A stretch of 64,000 nucleotides of DNA from Oceanicola sp. (GCA_017792405.1 CP051231.1:88897-152896); one strand, 5' to 3'; positions 46,497-55,573 are shown, numbered from the stretch's first letter. Program-made: numbers and translations. Notes: generated by a model from the sequence alone, not told the origin.

Positions 46497-47186
46497 TCAG
46501 TCGTCGAAGACGACTTTGCCCTCGGCTGCCATCTCCTCGAGGTCGAGGATTGTCTTCTTGCCGGCTTTCACCTCGGCCTCCAACGCATCCTCGGCGGCTT
46601 TCACCTCGGCCAGTTTGCCGGCGATCTCGTCGATCCGGGCGAAAGGCACCACCACCACGCCGTTCTCGTCGGCCACGATGATGTCACCGCTTTCCACCTG
46701 CACGCCGCCGACCACGGCGCCGTAGCCCACCGCGCCCGGGCCTTTGCCATAGGGCGAGTTGGGGTTGAGGCCGGTACACCAGCAGGGGAGGCCGGTGGCG
46801 AGCACGCCCTCGCGGTCGCGCATCGGGCCATCGGTGACGAAGCCTGCGGCGCCTGCGTTTTTCATCATGCCGGAGATCTGGTCACCCGCGCAGGAGCCGC
46901 CCTGCCAGCCGTCGACCGAAGAGATGACCACATCGCCCGCTTGAATCAGGTTCAGCGCGGCAATGGTGGCCAGAATTTCCTCCGGCCCGTTCTGGGCCAC
47001 AAGCGCCGGGCCGCAGATGGCGGGCTGGGCGAGGTCGAGGGGGGCGATCGGTGTGGCCATGGAGCCTTTGCCGTTCATCGCGTCGCAGATGAAGCCGGAG
47101 GGCATGCCCTCGAAGGCCGCGAGTTGTGCGGCGGTGGGGCGGGGGAATGTGCGGCGGATGCGCAGGATGGGGGGTTCTTCGATCAT
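46497..47186 (-). CDS. RraA-family protein (HMG/CHA aldolase-like)
   Basis: A 229-residue protein of the RraA superfamily, which covers RNase E inhibitors and class II 4-hydroxy-4-methyl-2-oxoglutarate/oxaloacetate aldolases. The diagnostic block is NAGAAGFVTDGPMRDREG, with the Arg and Asp used for substrate and metal binding; GDVVISSVDGWQGGSCAG precedes it. The C-terminal extension rich in Glu and Lys suits the aldolase-type rather than the 160-residue RraA type. Its substrate is open. It is followed, in genome order, by azlD on the same strand. Confidence 0.83.
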   Translation of the reverse strand: MIEEPPILRIRRTFPRPTAAQLAAFEGMPSGFICDAMNGKGSMATPIAPLDLAQPAICGPALVAQNGPEEILATIAALNLIQAGDVVISSVDGWQGGSCAGDQISGMMKNAGAAGFVTDGPMRDREGVLATGLPCWCTGLNPNSPYGKGPGAVGYGAVVGGVQVESGDIIVADENGVVVVPFARIDEIAGKLAEVKAAEDALEAEVKAGKKTILDLEEMAAEGKVVFDD

Positions 47187-47187
47187 G

Positions 47188-47514
47188 TCAGGCTCCGGTG
47201 ATGAATTGCAGAAGGTAGAGGCTGCCCATGCCCGCGACGATGGCGGGGACCACGCCGAAGCGCACCCCGGCCACGAAGGCGGCGGCGGCGGCGAGGAGGC
47301 GGATGGGGTCGGTCTGGCCGCCGGTGGCGTCGGGCCAGAGCAGCAGGGGGGTGATGAGGGCCGGGAAGACGGCGGCGCCGACGTATTTGAGGTGCAGCAG
47401 CGCCCAGTCGGGGAGTTGGCGGCCGCCGAAGAGGCCGAGGAAGGAGAAGCGGATCAGGAAGGTGCCCACGCCGAGGGCGGCGGTTAGGGTCCAGAATGCG
47501 GCCTCGGAGATCAT
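47188..47514 (-). CDS. azlD: AzlD-family transport subunit
   Basis: A 108-residue membrane protein with about four hydrophobic segments, the small partner of AzlC in a two-part exporter for branched-chain amino acids or analogues. The family segment GVGTFLIRFSFLGLFGGR is present. Its ATG overlaps the azlC stop by 4 bases and its stop lies 1 base before the RraA-family gene start. Confidence 0.88.
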   Translation of the reverse strand: MISEAAFWTLTAALGVGTFLIRFSFLGLFGGRQLPDWALLHLKYVGAAVFPALITPLLLWPDATGGQTDPIRLLAAAAAFVAGVRFGVVPAIVAGMGSLYLLQFITGA

Positions 47515-48215
47515 GCCGTTTGCCTCCGTTTGAGCGCCAGTTCGGTCTGGGCGCCTGCGACGATGCCGAGGAGGGCGGCGGCGAAGATGCCGAGGGACCA
47601 GGGCAGCCCGGCGAAGGCGATGGAGCCCGCGCAGGCGGCGAAGGCGGCGGCCAAGTGGGGGAGGGAGCGCAGGAGGGGGGCGACGAGGGCGATGAAGCAG
47701 ACGGGCACGGCGAAGTCGAGCGACCAGCTTGCCGGGATCGCCTCGCGCAGCAGGGCTCCGGCGAGGGTGGAGCCGTACCAGAAGGGGCAGATCAGGGCCA
47801 TGCAGCCGAAGTAGTAGGCGACCTTTGCGGGCTTCGGCATGGAGGGCTCGTCCTCGTAGGTGCGCACCGCCACGGCGAAGGCCTGATCGACCATCAGGTA
47901 GGCGGCGAGCGCGCGCAGGCCGAGGGGGGCGTGGCCGATGTGGGGGACGAGGGCGGCGGAGTACATGGCCATGCGGAGGTTGACCGCGAGGGCCGCCAGC
48001 AGCGCGATGAACACCGGGGCCTGATCCTGCAACAGCGCCAGCGCGGTGAACTGCGAGGCCCCGGCGATGACGATGGCGGACATGGCAAAGGTTTGCAGCA
48101 CGTCGAGCCCTGCATCGCGGGCGACCACGCCGAACATCATCGAGTAGGGCACCACGATGAGGATGAAGGGCGCGCAGTCGAGGTAGCCGCGCCAGAAGGC
48201 TCGGGTAGGGCTCAT
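47511..48215 (-). CDS. azlC: AzlC-family transport subunit
   Basis: A 234-residue membrane protein, the large component of the AzlCD exporter. The N-terminal FWRGYLDCAPFILIVVPYSMMFGV and GASQFTALALL regions are typical, and NLRMAMYSAALVPHIG matches the conserved loop. About six to seven hydrophobic segments are seen. It overlaps both neighbours by 4 bases (secreted protein upstream, azlD downstream). Confidence 0.9.
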   Translation of the reverse strand: MSPTRAFWRGYLDCAPFILIVVPYSMMFGVVARDAGLDVLQTFAMSAIVIAGASQFTALALLQDQAPVFIALLAALAVNLRMAMYSAALVPHIGHAPLGLRALAAYLMVDQAFAVAVRTYEDEPSMPKPAKVAYYFGCMALICPFWYGSTLAGALLREAIPASWSLDFAVPVCFIALVAPLLRSLPHLAAAFAACAGSIAFAGLPWSLGIFAAALLGIVAGAQTELALKRRQTA

Positions 48216-48697
48216 GGCTTGGGGCGGGGCGCGGTGGTGAGGCGCAGGCGCAGCCAGATGTCGCCGGTGACCAGCGCCATGCAGCGGGCCTGCCGCCGGG
48301 TGATCTCATCTTCCGGGGCGCCTTCGAGCACGAGCAGTTCCATGTCGCGCTCGCAGAGGAGCGCGCGGGTCAACACCTCGTATTTCACCACGATCCGGGC
48401 CTCGGCGCCGGTGGCCTCGCCTTCCTTGGCGGTCACCGCCTCGAGCGCGGCGGGGAAATCGGCCTCGAAGACCTCGCGTGCCTGGGTGTAGCACAGGGCG
48501 GCGACGGCTGGGGTTTCGGGGACCACGGCATCGCAGGGCTCCAGCGCCTGCGAGATGCAAAGTGCACCGGATGCGGCGGGCCCCTGAGCGCATGAAATCA
48601 GCTCATCCGGCAAAATATCCGCCGTGGCGGCACGGGCCTGTGGGACCGCGCACAGGCAAAGGGATGCGGCCGCGAGCACGGCGGTGCGAATGGTCAT
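48212..48697 (-). CDS. Secreted hypothetical protein, first gene of azlCD operon
   Basis: A 161-residue exported protein with a signal peptide ending PQARAA and six cysteines in the mature part (ISCAQ, ALCISQ, EPCDAV, ALCYTQ, LLCERD, ARCMAL), likely disulfide-bonded. I recognise no family. The start at ATG 48697 follows GAGGAA. Its stop overlaps azlC, and a GntR-type palindrome lies 32 bases upstream, shared with the divergent dehydratase. Confidence 0.7.
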   Translation of the reverse strand: MTIRTAVLAAASLCLCAVPQARAATADILPDELISCAQGPAASGALCISQALEPCDAVVPETPAVAALCYTQAREVFEADFPAALEAVTAKEGEATGAEARIVVKYEVLTRALLCERDMELLVLEGAPEDEITRRQARCMALVTGDIWLRLRLTTAPRPKP

Positions 48698-48728
48698 GAG
48701 TTCCTCCCCGGGCCGATTGGCCCTTGCA

Positions 48729-48742
48729 TTTGGTATACCAAA
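48729..48742. promoter_or_regulatory. Palindromic operator of GntR/FadR type
   Basis: TTTGGTATACCAAA is a perfect 14-bp palindrome with the TGGTATACCA core often bound by FadR-subfamily GntR regulators of sugar-acid catabolism. It lies between divergent genes, 32 bases from one start and 67 from the dehydratase start. No GntR gene is nearby. Confidence 0.7.
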
Positions 48743-48808
48743 CGCAGAAGTTGCCGCAAGCAGGTCGCGGGGCCGGGGAGGCCCCCGCGCGGCAAAGGGA
48801 GGCCAGCC

Positions 48809-50590
48809 ATGAGCGATACGCGAGCCAACAAGCGATTCCGCAGCCAGGAATGGTTCGACAACCCCAACAACCCGGGGATGACCGCGCTTTATGTGGAGCG
48901 CTACCAGAATCAGGCGTTCACGCGGGAAGAGATTCAGGGCGGGCGCCCGGTGATCGGGATTGCCCAGAGCGGCTCCGATCTGGCGCCCTGCAACAAGATC
49001 CACGTGTTCCTGATGGACCGGATCAAGGCGGGCATCCGCGACGGCGGCGGCATTCCGATGGAGTTTCCGGTGCATCCGATTCAGGAGACCGGCAAACGGC
49101 CCACCGCCGCGCTGGACCGGAACCTGACTTACCTCGGCCTCGTCGAGGTGCTGCACGGCTACCCGATCGACGGGGTGGTGCTGACCACCGGATGCGACAA
49201 GACCACGCCCGCGATGCTGATGGGTGCGGCGACGATGGACATTCCGGCCATCGCGCTCAACGGCGGGCCGATGCTGGATGGCTGGTGGAAGGGCGAGCGC
49301 GCGGGCTCGGGCACGATCATCTGGGAATCGCGCCGCCTGCTGGCCGAGGGCAAGATCGACTATGACGAGTTCATGGGCCGGGTCTGTGCCTCTGCGCCCT
49401 CGCTGGGCCATTGCAACACGATGGGCACGGCCAGCACGATGAACGCGATGGCCGAGGCGCTGGGCATGAGCCTGACCGGCAACAGCGCCATTCCGGCGCC
49501 GTTCCGCGAGCGGATGAACATGGCCTACGAGACCGGCAAGCGGATCGTGCAGATGGTTCTGGACGATCTGAAGCCCTCCGACATCCTGACCCGCGAAGCC
49601 TTTGAGAACGCCATCGTGGTTTGCACTGCGATTGGCGGCTCCACCAACGCACCGCCGCACCTGCAGGCGGTGGCCCGCCATGCCGGTGTGGAACTGGACG
49701 TGAAAGACTGGGAGACGGTGGGCTTTGACGCGCCGCTGCTCGTCAACATGCAGCCCGCCGGGGAATACCTTGGCGAGAGCTTCTTCCGCGCGGGCGGGGT
49801 GCCTGCGGTGATGGGCGAGCTGATGAAGGCCGGGCGCATCCATGAGGGAGCGATGACCGCGACGGGCAACACCATGGGCGTAAACCTCGCGGGGGTCGAA
49901 AGCGTCGATACTGACGTGATCAAGACCTGCGCGGCGCCGATGCGGGAGCATGCGGGCTTCAAGGTGCTGAGCGGCAACCTCTTTGACTCGGCGCTGATGA
50001 AGACCTCGGTGATCTCGGCGGACTTCAAGAAGCGGTTCCTGAGCGAGCCGGGGGCCGAGGGCGTGCATGAGGCCCGGGCCGTAGTGTTCGAGGGGCCGGA
50101 GGATTACCACGACCGGATCAATGACGAGAGCCTCGGGATCGACGAACATTCGATCCTGTTCATCCGCGGCGTGGGCTGCGTGGGCTACCCCGGCTCGGCG
50201 GAAGTGGTGAACATGCAGCCGCCGGATGCGCTCATCAAGCAGGGGATCAACCACCTGCCGACTGTGGGGGACGGGCGGCAAAGCGGCACGTCCGAGAGTC
50301 CGTCGATCCTGAACGCCTCGCCTGAAGCGGTGGTTGGCGGGGGCTTGGCCTTGCTCGAAACCGGCGACCGTGTGCGGCTCGATCTGAACGCGTCTCGCAT
50401 GGATGCGCTGGTCGATGACGCCGAATGGGCGGCACGGCGCGAAGCGTGGAGCCCGCCGAAGCTGGAGCACCAGACACCGTGGCAGGAGATTTATCGGACC
50501 CATGTGGGCCAGTTGGCGCAGGGCGGCTGCCTTGAGCTGGCGACGGCCTATCAGCGGGTGCGGGAGCAATTGCCGCGCGACAACCATTAG
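48809..50590 (+). CDS. IlvD/Edd-family sugar-acid dehydratase (pentonate type)
   Basis: An iron-sulfur dehydratase of 593 residues. Cys in GSDLAPCNK and TTGCDKTTPA are Fe-S ligands. The N-terminus RSQEWFDNPNNPGMTALYVERY is characteristic of L-arabinonate and D-xylonate dehydratases rather than IlvD proper. It would remove water from a pentonate to give a 2-keto-3-deoxy acid. The SDR 45 bases downstream may be the dehydrogenase of the same pathway, and the GntR-type palindrome upstream fits inducible sugar-acid use. Confidence 0.85.
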   Translation: MSDTRANKRFRSQEWFDNPNNPGMTALYVERYQNQAFTREEIQGGRPVIGIAQSGSDLAPCNKIHVFLMDRIKAGIRDGGGIPMEFPVHPIQETGKRPTAALDRNLTYLGLVEVLHGYPIDGVVLTTGCDKTTPAMLMGAATMDIPAIALNGGPMLDGWWKGERAGSGTIIWESRRLLAEGKIDYDEFMGRVCASAPSLGHCNTMGTASTMNAMAEALGMSLTGNSAIPAPFRERMNMAYETGKRIVQMVLDDLKPSDILTREAFENAIVVCTAIGGSTNAPPHLQAVARHAGVELDVKDWETVGFDAPLLVNMQPAGEYLGESFFRAGGVPAVMGELMKAGRIHEGAMTATGNTMGVNLAGVESVDTDVIKTCAAPMREHAGFKVLSGNLFDSALMKTSVISADFKKRFLSEPGAEGVHEARAVVFEGPEDYHDRINDESLGIDEHSILFIRGVGCVGYPGSAEVVNMQPPDALIKQGINHLPTVGDGRQSGTSESPSILNASPEAVVGGGLALLETGDRVRLDLNASRMDALVDDAEWAARREAWSPPKLEHQTPWQEIYRTHVGQLAQGGCLELATAYQRVREQLPRDNH

Positions 50591-50600
50591 GGAAAGTGAC

Positions 50601-50623
50601 GGCGGGCAGATTGCCCGCCCTAC
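50601..50623. repeat. Dispersed palindromic repeat, copy 3
   Basis: GGCGGGCAGATTGCCCGCC-CTAC is a perfect palindrome between the dehydratase and SDR genes, matching copies near 18209 and 20526. Confidence 0.55.
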
Positions 50624-50634
50624 GGGAGGATATC

Positions 50635-51369
50635 ATGGCGAAGAGCATCATCATCACCGGCGGCGGCTCGGGTGTGGGCCGGTCGACGGCGGAGGCATTC
50701 TTTGAGGCGGGCTGGAAGGTTGGCCTGATCGGGCGGCGGCGCGAAGCGCTGGAGGAAACGGCGAACGGGCGCGAGGCGCTGGTGCTGCCCTGCGACGTAA
50801 CCGACGAGGCCGCCGTGGAAGGCGCCTTTGCCGAGGCGGCCAAGGCCTGGGGCCGGGTGGATGCGGTGTTCAACAACGCGGGTGTTTCGCTGGGCGGCGC
50901 CCCGATTGACGAGATCGACGTGGCCGACTGGCGCAACCTGATCGACATCAACGTGACCGGCAGCTTTATCGTCGCCCGCGCCGCCTTTGGCGTGATGCGG
51001 CGGCAGGAGCCGCAGGGCGGGCGGATCATCAACAACGGCTCGGTCAGCGCCTATGTGCCGCGTTGGGGCTCGGCACCCTACACGGCCAGCAAACATGCGG
51101 TGACGGGGCTGACGCGGAGCATTTCGCTCGATGGGCGGCCCTTCAACATCGCCTGCGGGCAGATCGATATCGGCAACGCGCTCACCCCGATGGCCGCGAA
51201 GATGCAGAAAGGCGTACCGCAGGCCGATGGCACGATTGCGGTGGAGCCGGTGATGGATGTGAGCCACGTGGGGAGCTCGGTGCTCTACATGGCCGATCTG
51301 CCGCTGGAGGCCAACGTGCAGTTCATGACGGTGATGGCGACCAACATGCCCTATATCGGGCGCGGCTGA
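50635..51369 (+). CDS. Short-chain dehydrogenase/reductase
   Basis: A 244-residue classical SDR. The cofactor motif TGGGSGVGRS is near the N-terminus, NNAG and the active-site NNGSVSAYVPRWGSAPYTASKHAV follow, with Ser, Tyr and Lys in order. The R at the end of the second strand (GRRREAL) suggests NADP, though this is not certain. The ATG follows GGGAGGA. It probably acts with the upstream dehydratase; the exact substrate is unknown. An intrinsic terminator follows. Confidence 0.88.
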   Translation: MAKSIIITGGGSGVGRSTAEAFFEAGWKVGLIGRRREALEETANGREALVLPCDVTDEAAVEGAFAEAAKAWGRVDAVFNNAGVSLGGAPIDEIDVADWRNLIDINVTGSFIVARAAFGVMRRQEPQGGRIINNGSVSAYVPRWGSAPYTASKHAVTGLTRSISLDGRPFNIACGQIDIGNALTPMAAKMQKGVPQADGTIAVEPVMDVSHVGSSVLYMADLPLEANVQFMTVMATNMPYIGRG

Positions 51370-51403
51370 CCGCGCAGGCTGTACGCCTTAGTGAGACATG
51401 AAG

Positions 51404-51432
51404 GGCCGCACCCTGAAGGGTGTGGCCTTTTT
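51404..51432 (+). terminator. Intrinsic terminator after the SDR gene
   Basis: A 10-bp stem GGCCGCACCC/GGGTGTGGCC with one G-T pair and a 4-base loop is followed by TTTTT on the plus strand. Confidence 0.9.
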
Positions 51433-51477
51433 CTGTTCCGAGCCAAGCGAGGCCACCCAGAGCCGGTCTCTCTGCCG

Positions 51478-51921
51478 TCAGGCGGCTTTCTTCTCCGCCG
51501 GTGCATCGCGCCGTTCCAGCGGTTTGCCGGGGAAGTGGCTGGCGAACTTGATCGTCAGATCCTCCCGGCTCACGCCAAGGCGGGTGAGGGGGACGAGGGG
51601 CTTTTCCTCCGGCCAGGTGCAGAGGATCAGCGGGGGCTGGCCGGTGCGGCCGTTCTCGCCGGGCGCGCGGAGCACGTAGCCCAGCTTGCGCAGCCGGGCC
51701 TGCAGGCCGGGCCATGTGACTGAGTCCTCGATGGCCTGGGCCAGTGCCCGGCGTTTGTCGACCACCGCGGGCGGCACCTTTGGCGCCTCGCCCAGTTGCG
51801 AGAGAATGGCCTGCCGGAGGAACTCGGCAAGCGTCTGGTCCGCCGCGCGTGCTGCGCGATTGGCCTTGTTGAGGAGCTTCAGGGGCATCCGGAGGGTGAG
51901 GTTCATGGCGGGCTGTTTCAT
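51478..51921 (-). CDS. Hypothetical protein with ribbon-helix-helix-like N-terminus
   Basis: A 147-residue protein. Residues 5-40 (MNLTLRMPLKLLNKANRAAR, then TLAEFLRQAI) look like a ribbon-helix-helix DNA-binding or plasmid-type MobC/antitoxin fold. The C-terminal half, rich in Pro, Arg and Lys, is unassigned. ATG 51921 is used; a GTG three codons upstream is possible. No toxin or mobilisation partner adjoins it, so its role is open. Confidence 0.7.
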   Translation of the reverse strand: MKQPAMNLTLRMPLKLLNKANRAARAADQTLAEFLRQAILSQLGEAPKVPPAVVDKRRALAQAIEDSVTWPGLQARLRKLGYVLRAPGENGRTGQPPLILCTWPEEKPLVPLTRLGVSREDLTIKFASHFPGKPLERRDAPAEKKAA

Positions 51922-52022
51922 GCCCGGCACCTTGCCCTCAGTTCAGTTAATGCCCGGTTTATGGCCGCCGGAAATTCGGGCGCGATTGTGTTGCGCGCCC
52001 GAAACGAGGCTCCGACGGGCCG

Positions 52023-52676
52023 TCAGACCGGCTCGAAGCTCTTTGCGGTGGGGCTGTAGCCCTCCAGCACGCCCTCGCGGATGTCGAACCACAGCCCGTG
52101 CAGGCTCAGCTCCTCGCTTTCGATGGCCGATTGCACGAAGGGGAAGCCGATGAGGTTGGAGAGCGATTCGACCACCGCCTCCCGCTCCAGCGCGCGTTTC
52201 TGGGCCTCGGGATCTTCCATATCCTTCACCCGCTCGTAGCCGGGGCGCAGGATGTCGAGCCAGCGGCCGATGAAGCTGCTCTTCTCTTCCAGCTCCGGCA
52301 TTTTGCCCGAGCACATGTCGAGGCAGCCGGCGACGCCGCCGCAGTTGGAGTGGCCGACGACGATCAGGTGCGAGACCTTCAGCACGGTCACGGCATATTC
52401 GATTGCCGCAGAGGTGCCGTGCGGGTCGCCATCGGGCTCGAAAGGCGGCACGAGGTTGGCGATGTTGCGGTGCAGGAAGATGTCGCCGGTCTGGGCGCCG
52501 AACATCTCGTTCACGTTCACCCGGCTGTCACAGCAGGCGATGACCATCATCGGAGGGCGCTGGCCCTCGTCGGCGAGCCGGCGGAACCAGCTCTTGTTCT
52601 GTTCGTAACTTGTTGCCTTCCAGCCCTGATAGCGGCTGACGAGGTAGTCCGGCAGAGGTTTGACGAGCCTTTCCAT
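52023..52676 (-). CDS. Beta-class carbonic anhydrase
   Basis: A 217-residue zinc enzyme that interconverts CO2 and bicarbonate. Zinc ligands are seen in ACCDSRVN (Cys, with the Asp-Arg dyad) and GHSNCGGV (His and Cys). The length and the C-terminal helix pattern match the CynT/Can type. It is a single gene. Confidence 0.94.
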   Translation of the reverse strand: MERLVKPLPDYLVSRYQGWKATSYEQNKSWFRRLADEGQRPPMMVIACCDSRVNVNEMFGAQTGDIFLHRNIANLVPPFEPDGDPHGTSAAIEYAVTVLKVSHLIVVGHSNCGGVAGCLDMCSGKMPELEEKSSFIGRWLDILRPGYERVKDMEDPEAQKRALEREAVVESLSNLIGFPFVQSAIESEELSLHGLWFDIREGVLEGYSPTAKSFEPV

Positions 52677-52880
52677 GGGTATGCCCTTCCTTTCGTTTCA
52701 CAGGTCTTACCCAGATCGCGGCGCGGTGGGAAGAGTGCTGCGGTGCAGAACCTTGCGACCGATCGGCTCGCCTTTGGTTCAAATCGGGGGCTTTGGCCGG
52801 GCGCAGGCTAACGGAATGTTCAGCCCTTCGGGGCATTTTGCGCCTTGGGTATATCGGGGGTGTCTAGCGAGGTGCGACAG

Positions 52881-53261
52881 ATGGCGCAGGTTTCCGTATT
52901 GCAGGTTGAAGATGAAGTCCGGCTCGATCCGGATCGGTTGGGGTCGCTCTACTACCAGTTGGGCGATCAGGGCGCGGAGGATGTAGTCTGCCGCGCGATG
53001 GAAGAGCTGGCGGTGCGGCTGGCCGATGTGGATGCACACTTTCGGGCGCAGGATTGGGACGGCGTGGCGCGGCTCGCGCGCGGGCTGATCGCCATAGCCG
53101 AGCAGATCGGCATGGTCGGGCTGGCCCGGGTGGCGGGAGACGTGGCGCGCTCGGCACGGGCGCTGGATTTTCCGGCGATTTCGGCCACGCTGGCGCGGCT
53201 CGGGCGCATTGCCGACCGCTCGCTCACCGAGGTGTGGGACACGCAGGATCTCTCGGTCTGA
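52881..53261 (+). CDS. Hpt-like helical protein without the phospho-histidine
   Basis: A 126-residue all-helical protein that by eye resembles an Hpt phosphotransfer domain (DWDGVARLARGLIAIAEQIGMVGLARVAGDV), but the position of the usual AH-x-LKG histidine reads ARGLIA, with no His. It may be a non-phosphorylated adaptor. ATG 52881 follows GAGGTG. It precedes the leucyl aminopeptidase gene on the same strand, with about 108 bases between. Confidence 0.6.
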   Translation: MAQVSVLQVEDEVRLDPDRLGSLYYQLGDQGAEDVVCRAMEELAVRLADVDAHFRAQDWDGVARLARGLIAIAEQIGMVGLARVAGDVARSARALDFPAISATLARLGRIADRSLTEVWDTQDLSV

Positions 53262-53369
53262 CAGCGGGCCGGGTGGCCATTGGCCATCGAATTGGGGGCG
53301 CTCTCAGCCGGGCTTTCGGCTGGAGCGGGCATGATCTACTCTGGCGCCAAATTGCCAGATGGAGCCCCC

Positions 53370-54752
53370 ATGTATTCCACCCCCCTGCCCAAATTCGCCC
53401 CCGCCAATGGTGCCGCATGCCCGGTCTGGGCCGTCGGCCCCGAGGGGCTTGAGAGCCTGCCCGAAGAGGCCGCCCGTTGGGCTGCGTCCACGGGCTTCAA
53501 GGCCGGGGCGGGCGAGACCTGCCTTGTGCCGGGCGAGGGCGGGGCGTTGGGCGCCGTGCTGCTCGGGCTGGGTAGCGCGGCCAGCCGCGACCGGCGCCGG
53601 TTTGCCACCGGCGGGCTGCCGGGCGCTCTGCCCGAAGGCACTTATGCGCTGGCGGGCGCCTGGGAGGCGAGGGATGCCGAGGAGGCCGCTTTGGGCTGGC
53701 TCTTTGGCAGCTACCAGTTCACTCGCTACGCGGGGAGCGCGAGCGCGAAGGCGCAGCTGGTGTGCCCCGAGGGTGTGGATGCCGCGAAGCTGGAGGCGAT
53801 TGCGGCGGGCGAGTTCCTGACCCGCGATCTCATCAACACCCCGACCTCCGACATGGGGCCGGAGGCGCTTGAGGATGCCTTTTTTGCGCTGGCGAAAGAG
53901 CAGGGCGCGAAGGCCAGTGCCATCCGGGGTGACGACCTGCTGACGCAGAACTTTCCGATGATCCACGCGGTGGGCCGGGCCAGCGCAGAGGCGCCGCGGC
54001 TGCTGGACATGCGATGGGGCGAGGACGGGCCGGCGCTGACGCTGGTGGGCAAGGGCGTGTGCTTTGACACCGGCGGGCTGAACCTGAAGCCGGGCGCCTC
54101 GATGGGGCTGATGAAGAAGGATATGGGCGGCTCGGCCACGGTGCTGGGGCTCGCCCGGATGATCATGGCGCTGGGGCTGAAGCTGCGGCTGCGGGTGCTT
54201 GTGCCCGCGGTGGAGAACTCGGTGTCGTCTAACAGCTTCCGGCCGCAGGATATTCTGACGAGCCGCAAGGGGCTGACGGTGGAGATCAACAATACCGACG
54301 CCGAGGGGCGTCTGGTGCTGGCGGATGCGCTGACGTTGGCAGGGGAGGAGAACCCCGACATGATCGTGAGCTTCGCCACGCTGACCGGCGCGGCGCGGGT
54401 GGCGGTGGGCGACGACCTTTCGCCCTTCTTCACCGGTAACGAGGCGCTGGCAGGGGCCTTGGCGGAGGCCGCGGCAGAGGTGGCGGACCCGGTCTGGCGG
54501 ATGCCGTTCCATGCGCCTTACGAGCCGCGCATCGAGCCGGGCATCGCCGACCTCGATAACGCGCCGAAGGGCGGCATGGCCGGGGCGATCACTGCGGCGC
54601 TCTTTTTGCGGCGCTTTGTGCCAGAGGGCGCGGATTATACCCATTTTGACATCTACGGCTGGCAGCCGAACCCGGCGCCGGGGCGGCCCAAGGGGGGCGT
54701 CGGCATGGGCGCGCGGGCGCTGCTGGCGGCTTTGCCGAAGGTGCTGGGATGA
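53370..54752 (+). CDS. Leucyl aminopeptidase family protein (M17)
   Basis: A 460-residue di-metal aminopeptidase. The M17 motifs are VGKGVCFDTGGLNLKP, containing the first metal Lys and Asp, and the signature NTDAEGRLVLADAL. ATG 53370 (MYSTPLPKFAP) follows GGAG. The length is slightly below PepA and resembles the Rhodobacterales M17 group. Its stop overlaps the NlpC/P60 gene start by 4 bases; the pair may degrade murein peptides from the wall-turnover pool. Confidence 0.92.
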   Translation: MYSTPLPKFAPANGAACPVWAVGPEGLESLPEEAARWAASTGFKAGAGETCLVPGEGGALGAVLLGLGSAASRDRRRFATGGLPGALPEGTYALAGAWEARDAEEAALGWLFGSYQFTRYAGSASAKAQLVCPEGVDAAKLEAIAAGEFLTRDLINTPTSDMGPEALEDAFFALAKEQGAKASAIRGDDLLTQNFPMIHAVGRASAEAPRLLDMRWGEDGPALTLVGKGVCFDTGGLNLKPGASMGLMKKDMGGSATVLGLARMIMALGLKLRLRVLVPAVENSVSSNSFRPQDILTSRKGLTVEINNTDAEGRLVLADALTLAGEENPDMIVSFATLTGAARVAVGDDLSPFFTGNEALAGALAEAAAEVADPVWRMPFHAPYEPRIEPGIADLDNAPKGGMAGAITAALFLRRFVPEGADYTHFDIYGWQPNPAPGRPKGGVGMGARALLAALPKVLG

Positions 54753-55573
54753 AGCTCGACCGCCGCCTCACCCCTGCCAATGCCCGTGTGGCTGCCGCCG
54801 CGTTGAAGGGGCTGGTGGAGGCAGAGGCCTATGTGGAGGGCGAGGCGGCCTGCGTTTGCGCCCCGCTGGCCGACATCTGCCGCGATCCGGCGGGCGACCG
54901 CGAGCGGCAGCTGCTGATGGGCGCAAGGGTTGTGGTCTATGAGCGGGTGGCGGGCTGGGCCTTTGTGCAGGCGGCCGCGGATGGCTACGTGGGCTACGTG
55001 GCCGAGGCGGCGCTGGGCGAGGTGGTGGCCCCGACCCACCGGGTGAGCGCGCGGCAGAGCCACCTTTACCCGGAGCCGAGCATCAAGGTGCGGGAGAAGG
55101 CGGTGCTTTCGTTCGGCGCGCAGGTCGTGGTGACCGGGCAGGAGGGTGACCTGTGCGAAACGCCGGGCGGCTTCGTGCCGGTGCAGCACCTGACGGAGAT
55201 CGGCACGCGGATGGACCGGCTGGAGGTGGCGCGGCTCTTTCTGGGCACGCCTTACCTTTGGGGTGGCAACTCGGGCGCGGGGCTCGACTGCTCGGGGCTG
55301 GTGCAGGCGGCGCTCCGGGCCGAGGGGCATGACTGCCCGGGCGATAGCGACATGCAAGAGGAGGCCGTGGGCGAGGGCGTGGCGCTGGATGCGCCGGTTG
55401 AGCCGGGCGACCTGTTCTTCTGGCCGGGGCATGTGGCGATGGCGCTGGATGCGGAGCGGCTGATTCATGCGACGGGGCACTTCATGAGCACGGTGATCGA
55501 GCCGCTGCCTGAGGCGCTGGCGCGGATCGAGGCGGCGGGCTATGCGCTGCGGTCGCGGCGGCGGGTGGGCTAG
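54749..55573 (+). CDS. NlpC/P60-family cysteine peptidase with SH3-like domains
   Basis: A 274-residue cell-wall peptidase. Two SH3-like segments precede the catalytic domain, which carries the nucleophile Cys in LDCSGLVQ and the His in FFWPGHVAMAL. The domain order matches dipeptidyl-peptidase VI and gamma-D-Glu-L-diamino acid endopeptidases. No signal peptide is seen, so it probably acts in the cytosol on recycled muropeptides with the coupled aminopeptidase. Confidence 0.88.
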   Translation: MKLDRRLTPANARVAAAALKGLVEAEAYVEGEAACVCAPLADICRDPAGDRERQLLMGARVVVYERVAGWAFVQAAADGYVGYVAEAALGEVVAPTHRVSARQSHLYPEPSIKVREKAVLSFGAQVVVTGQEGDLCETPGGFVPVQHLTEIGTRMDRLEVARLFLGTPYLWGGNSGAGLDCSGLVQAALRAEGHDCPGDSDMQEEAVGEGVALDAPVEPGDLFFWPGHVAMALDAERLIHATGHFMSTVIEPLPEALARIEAAGYALRSRRRVG

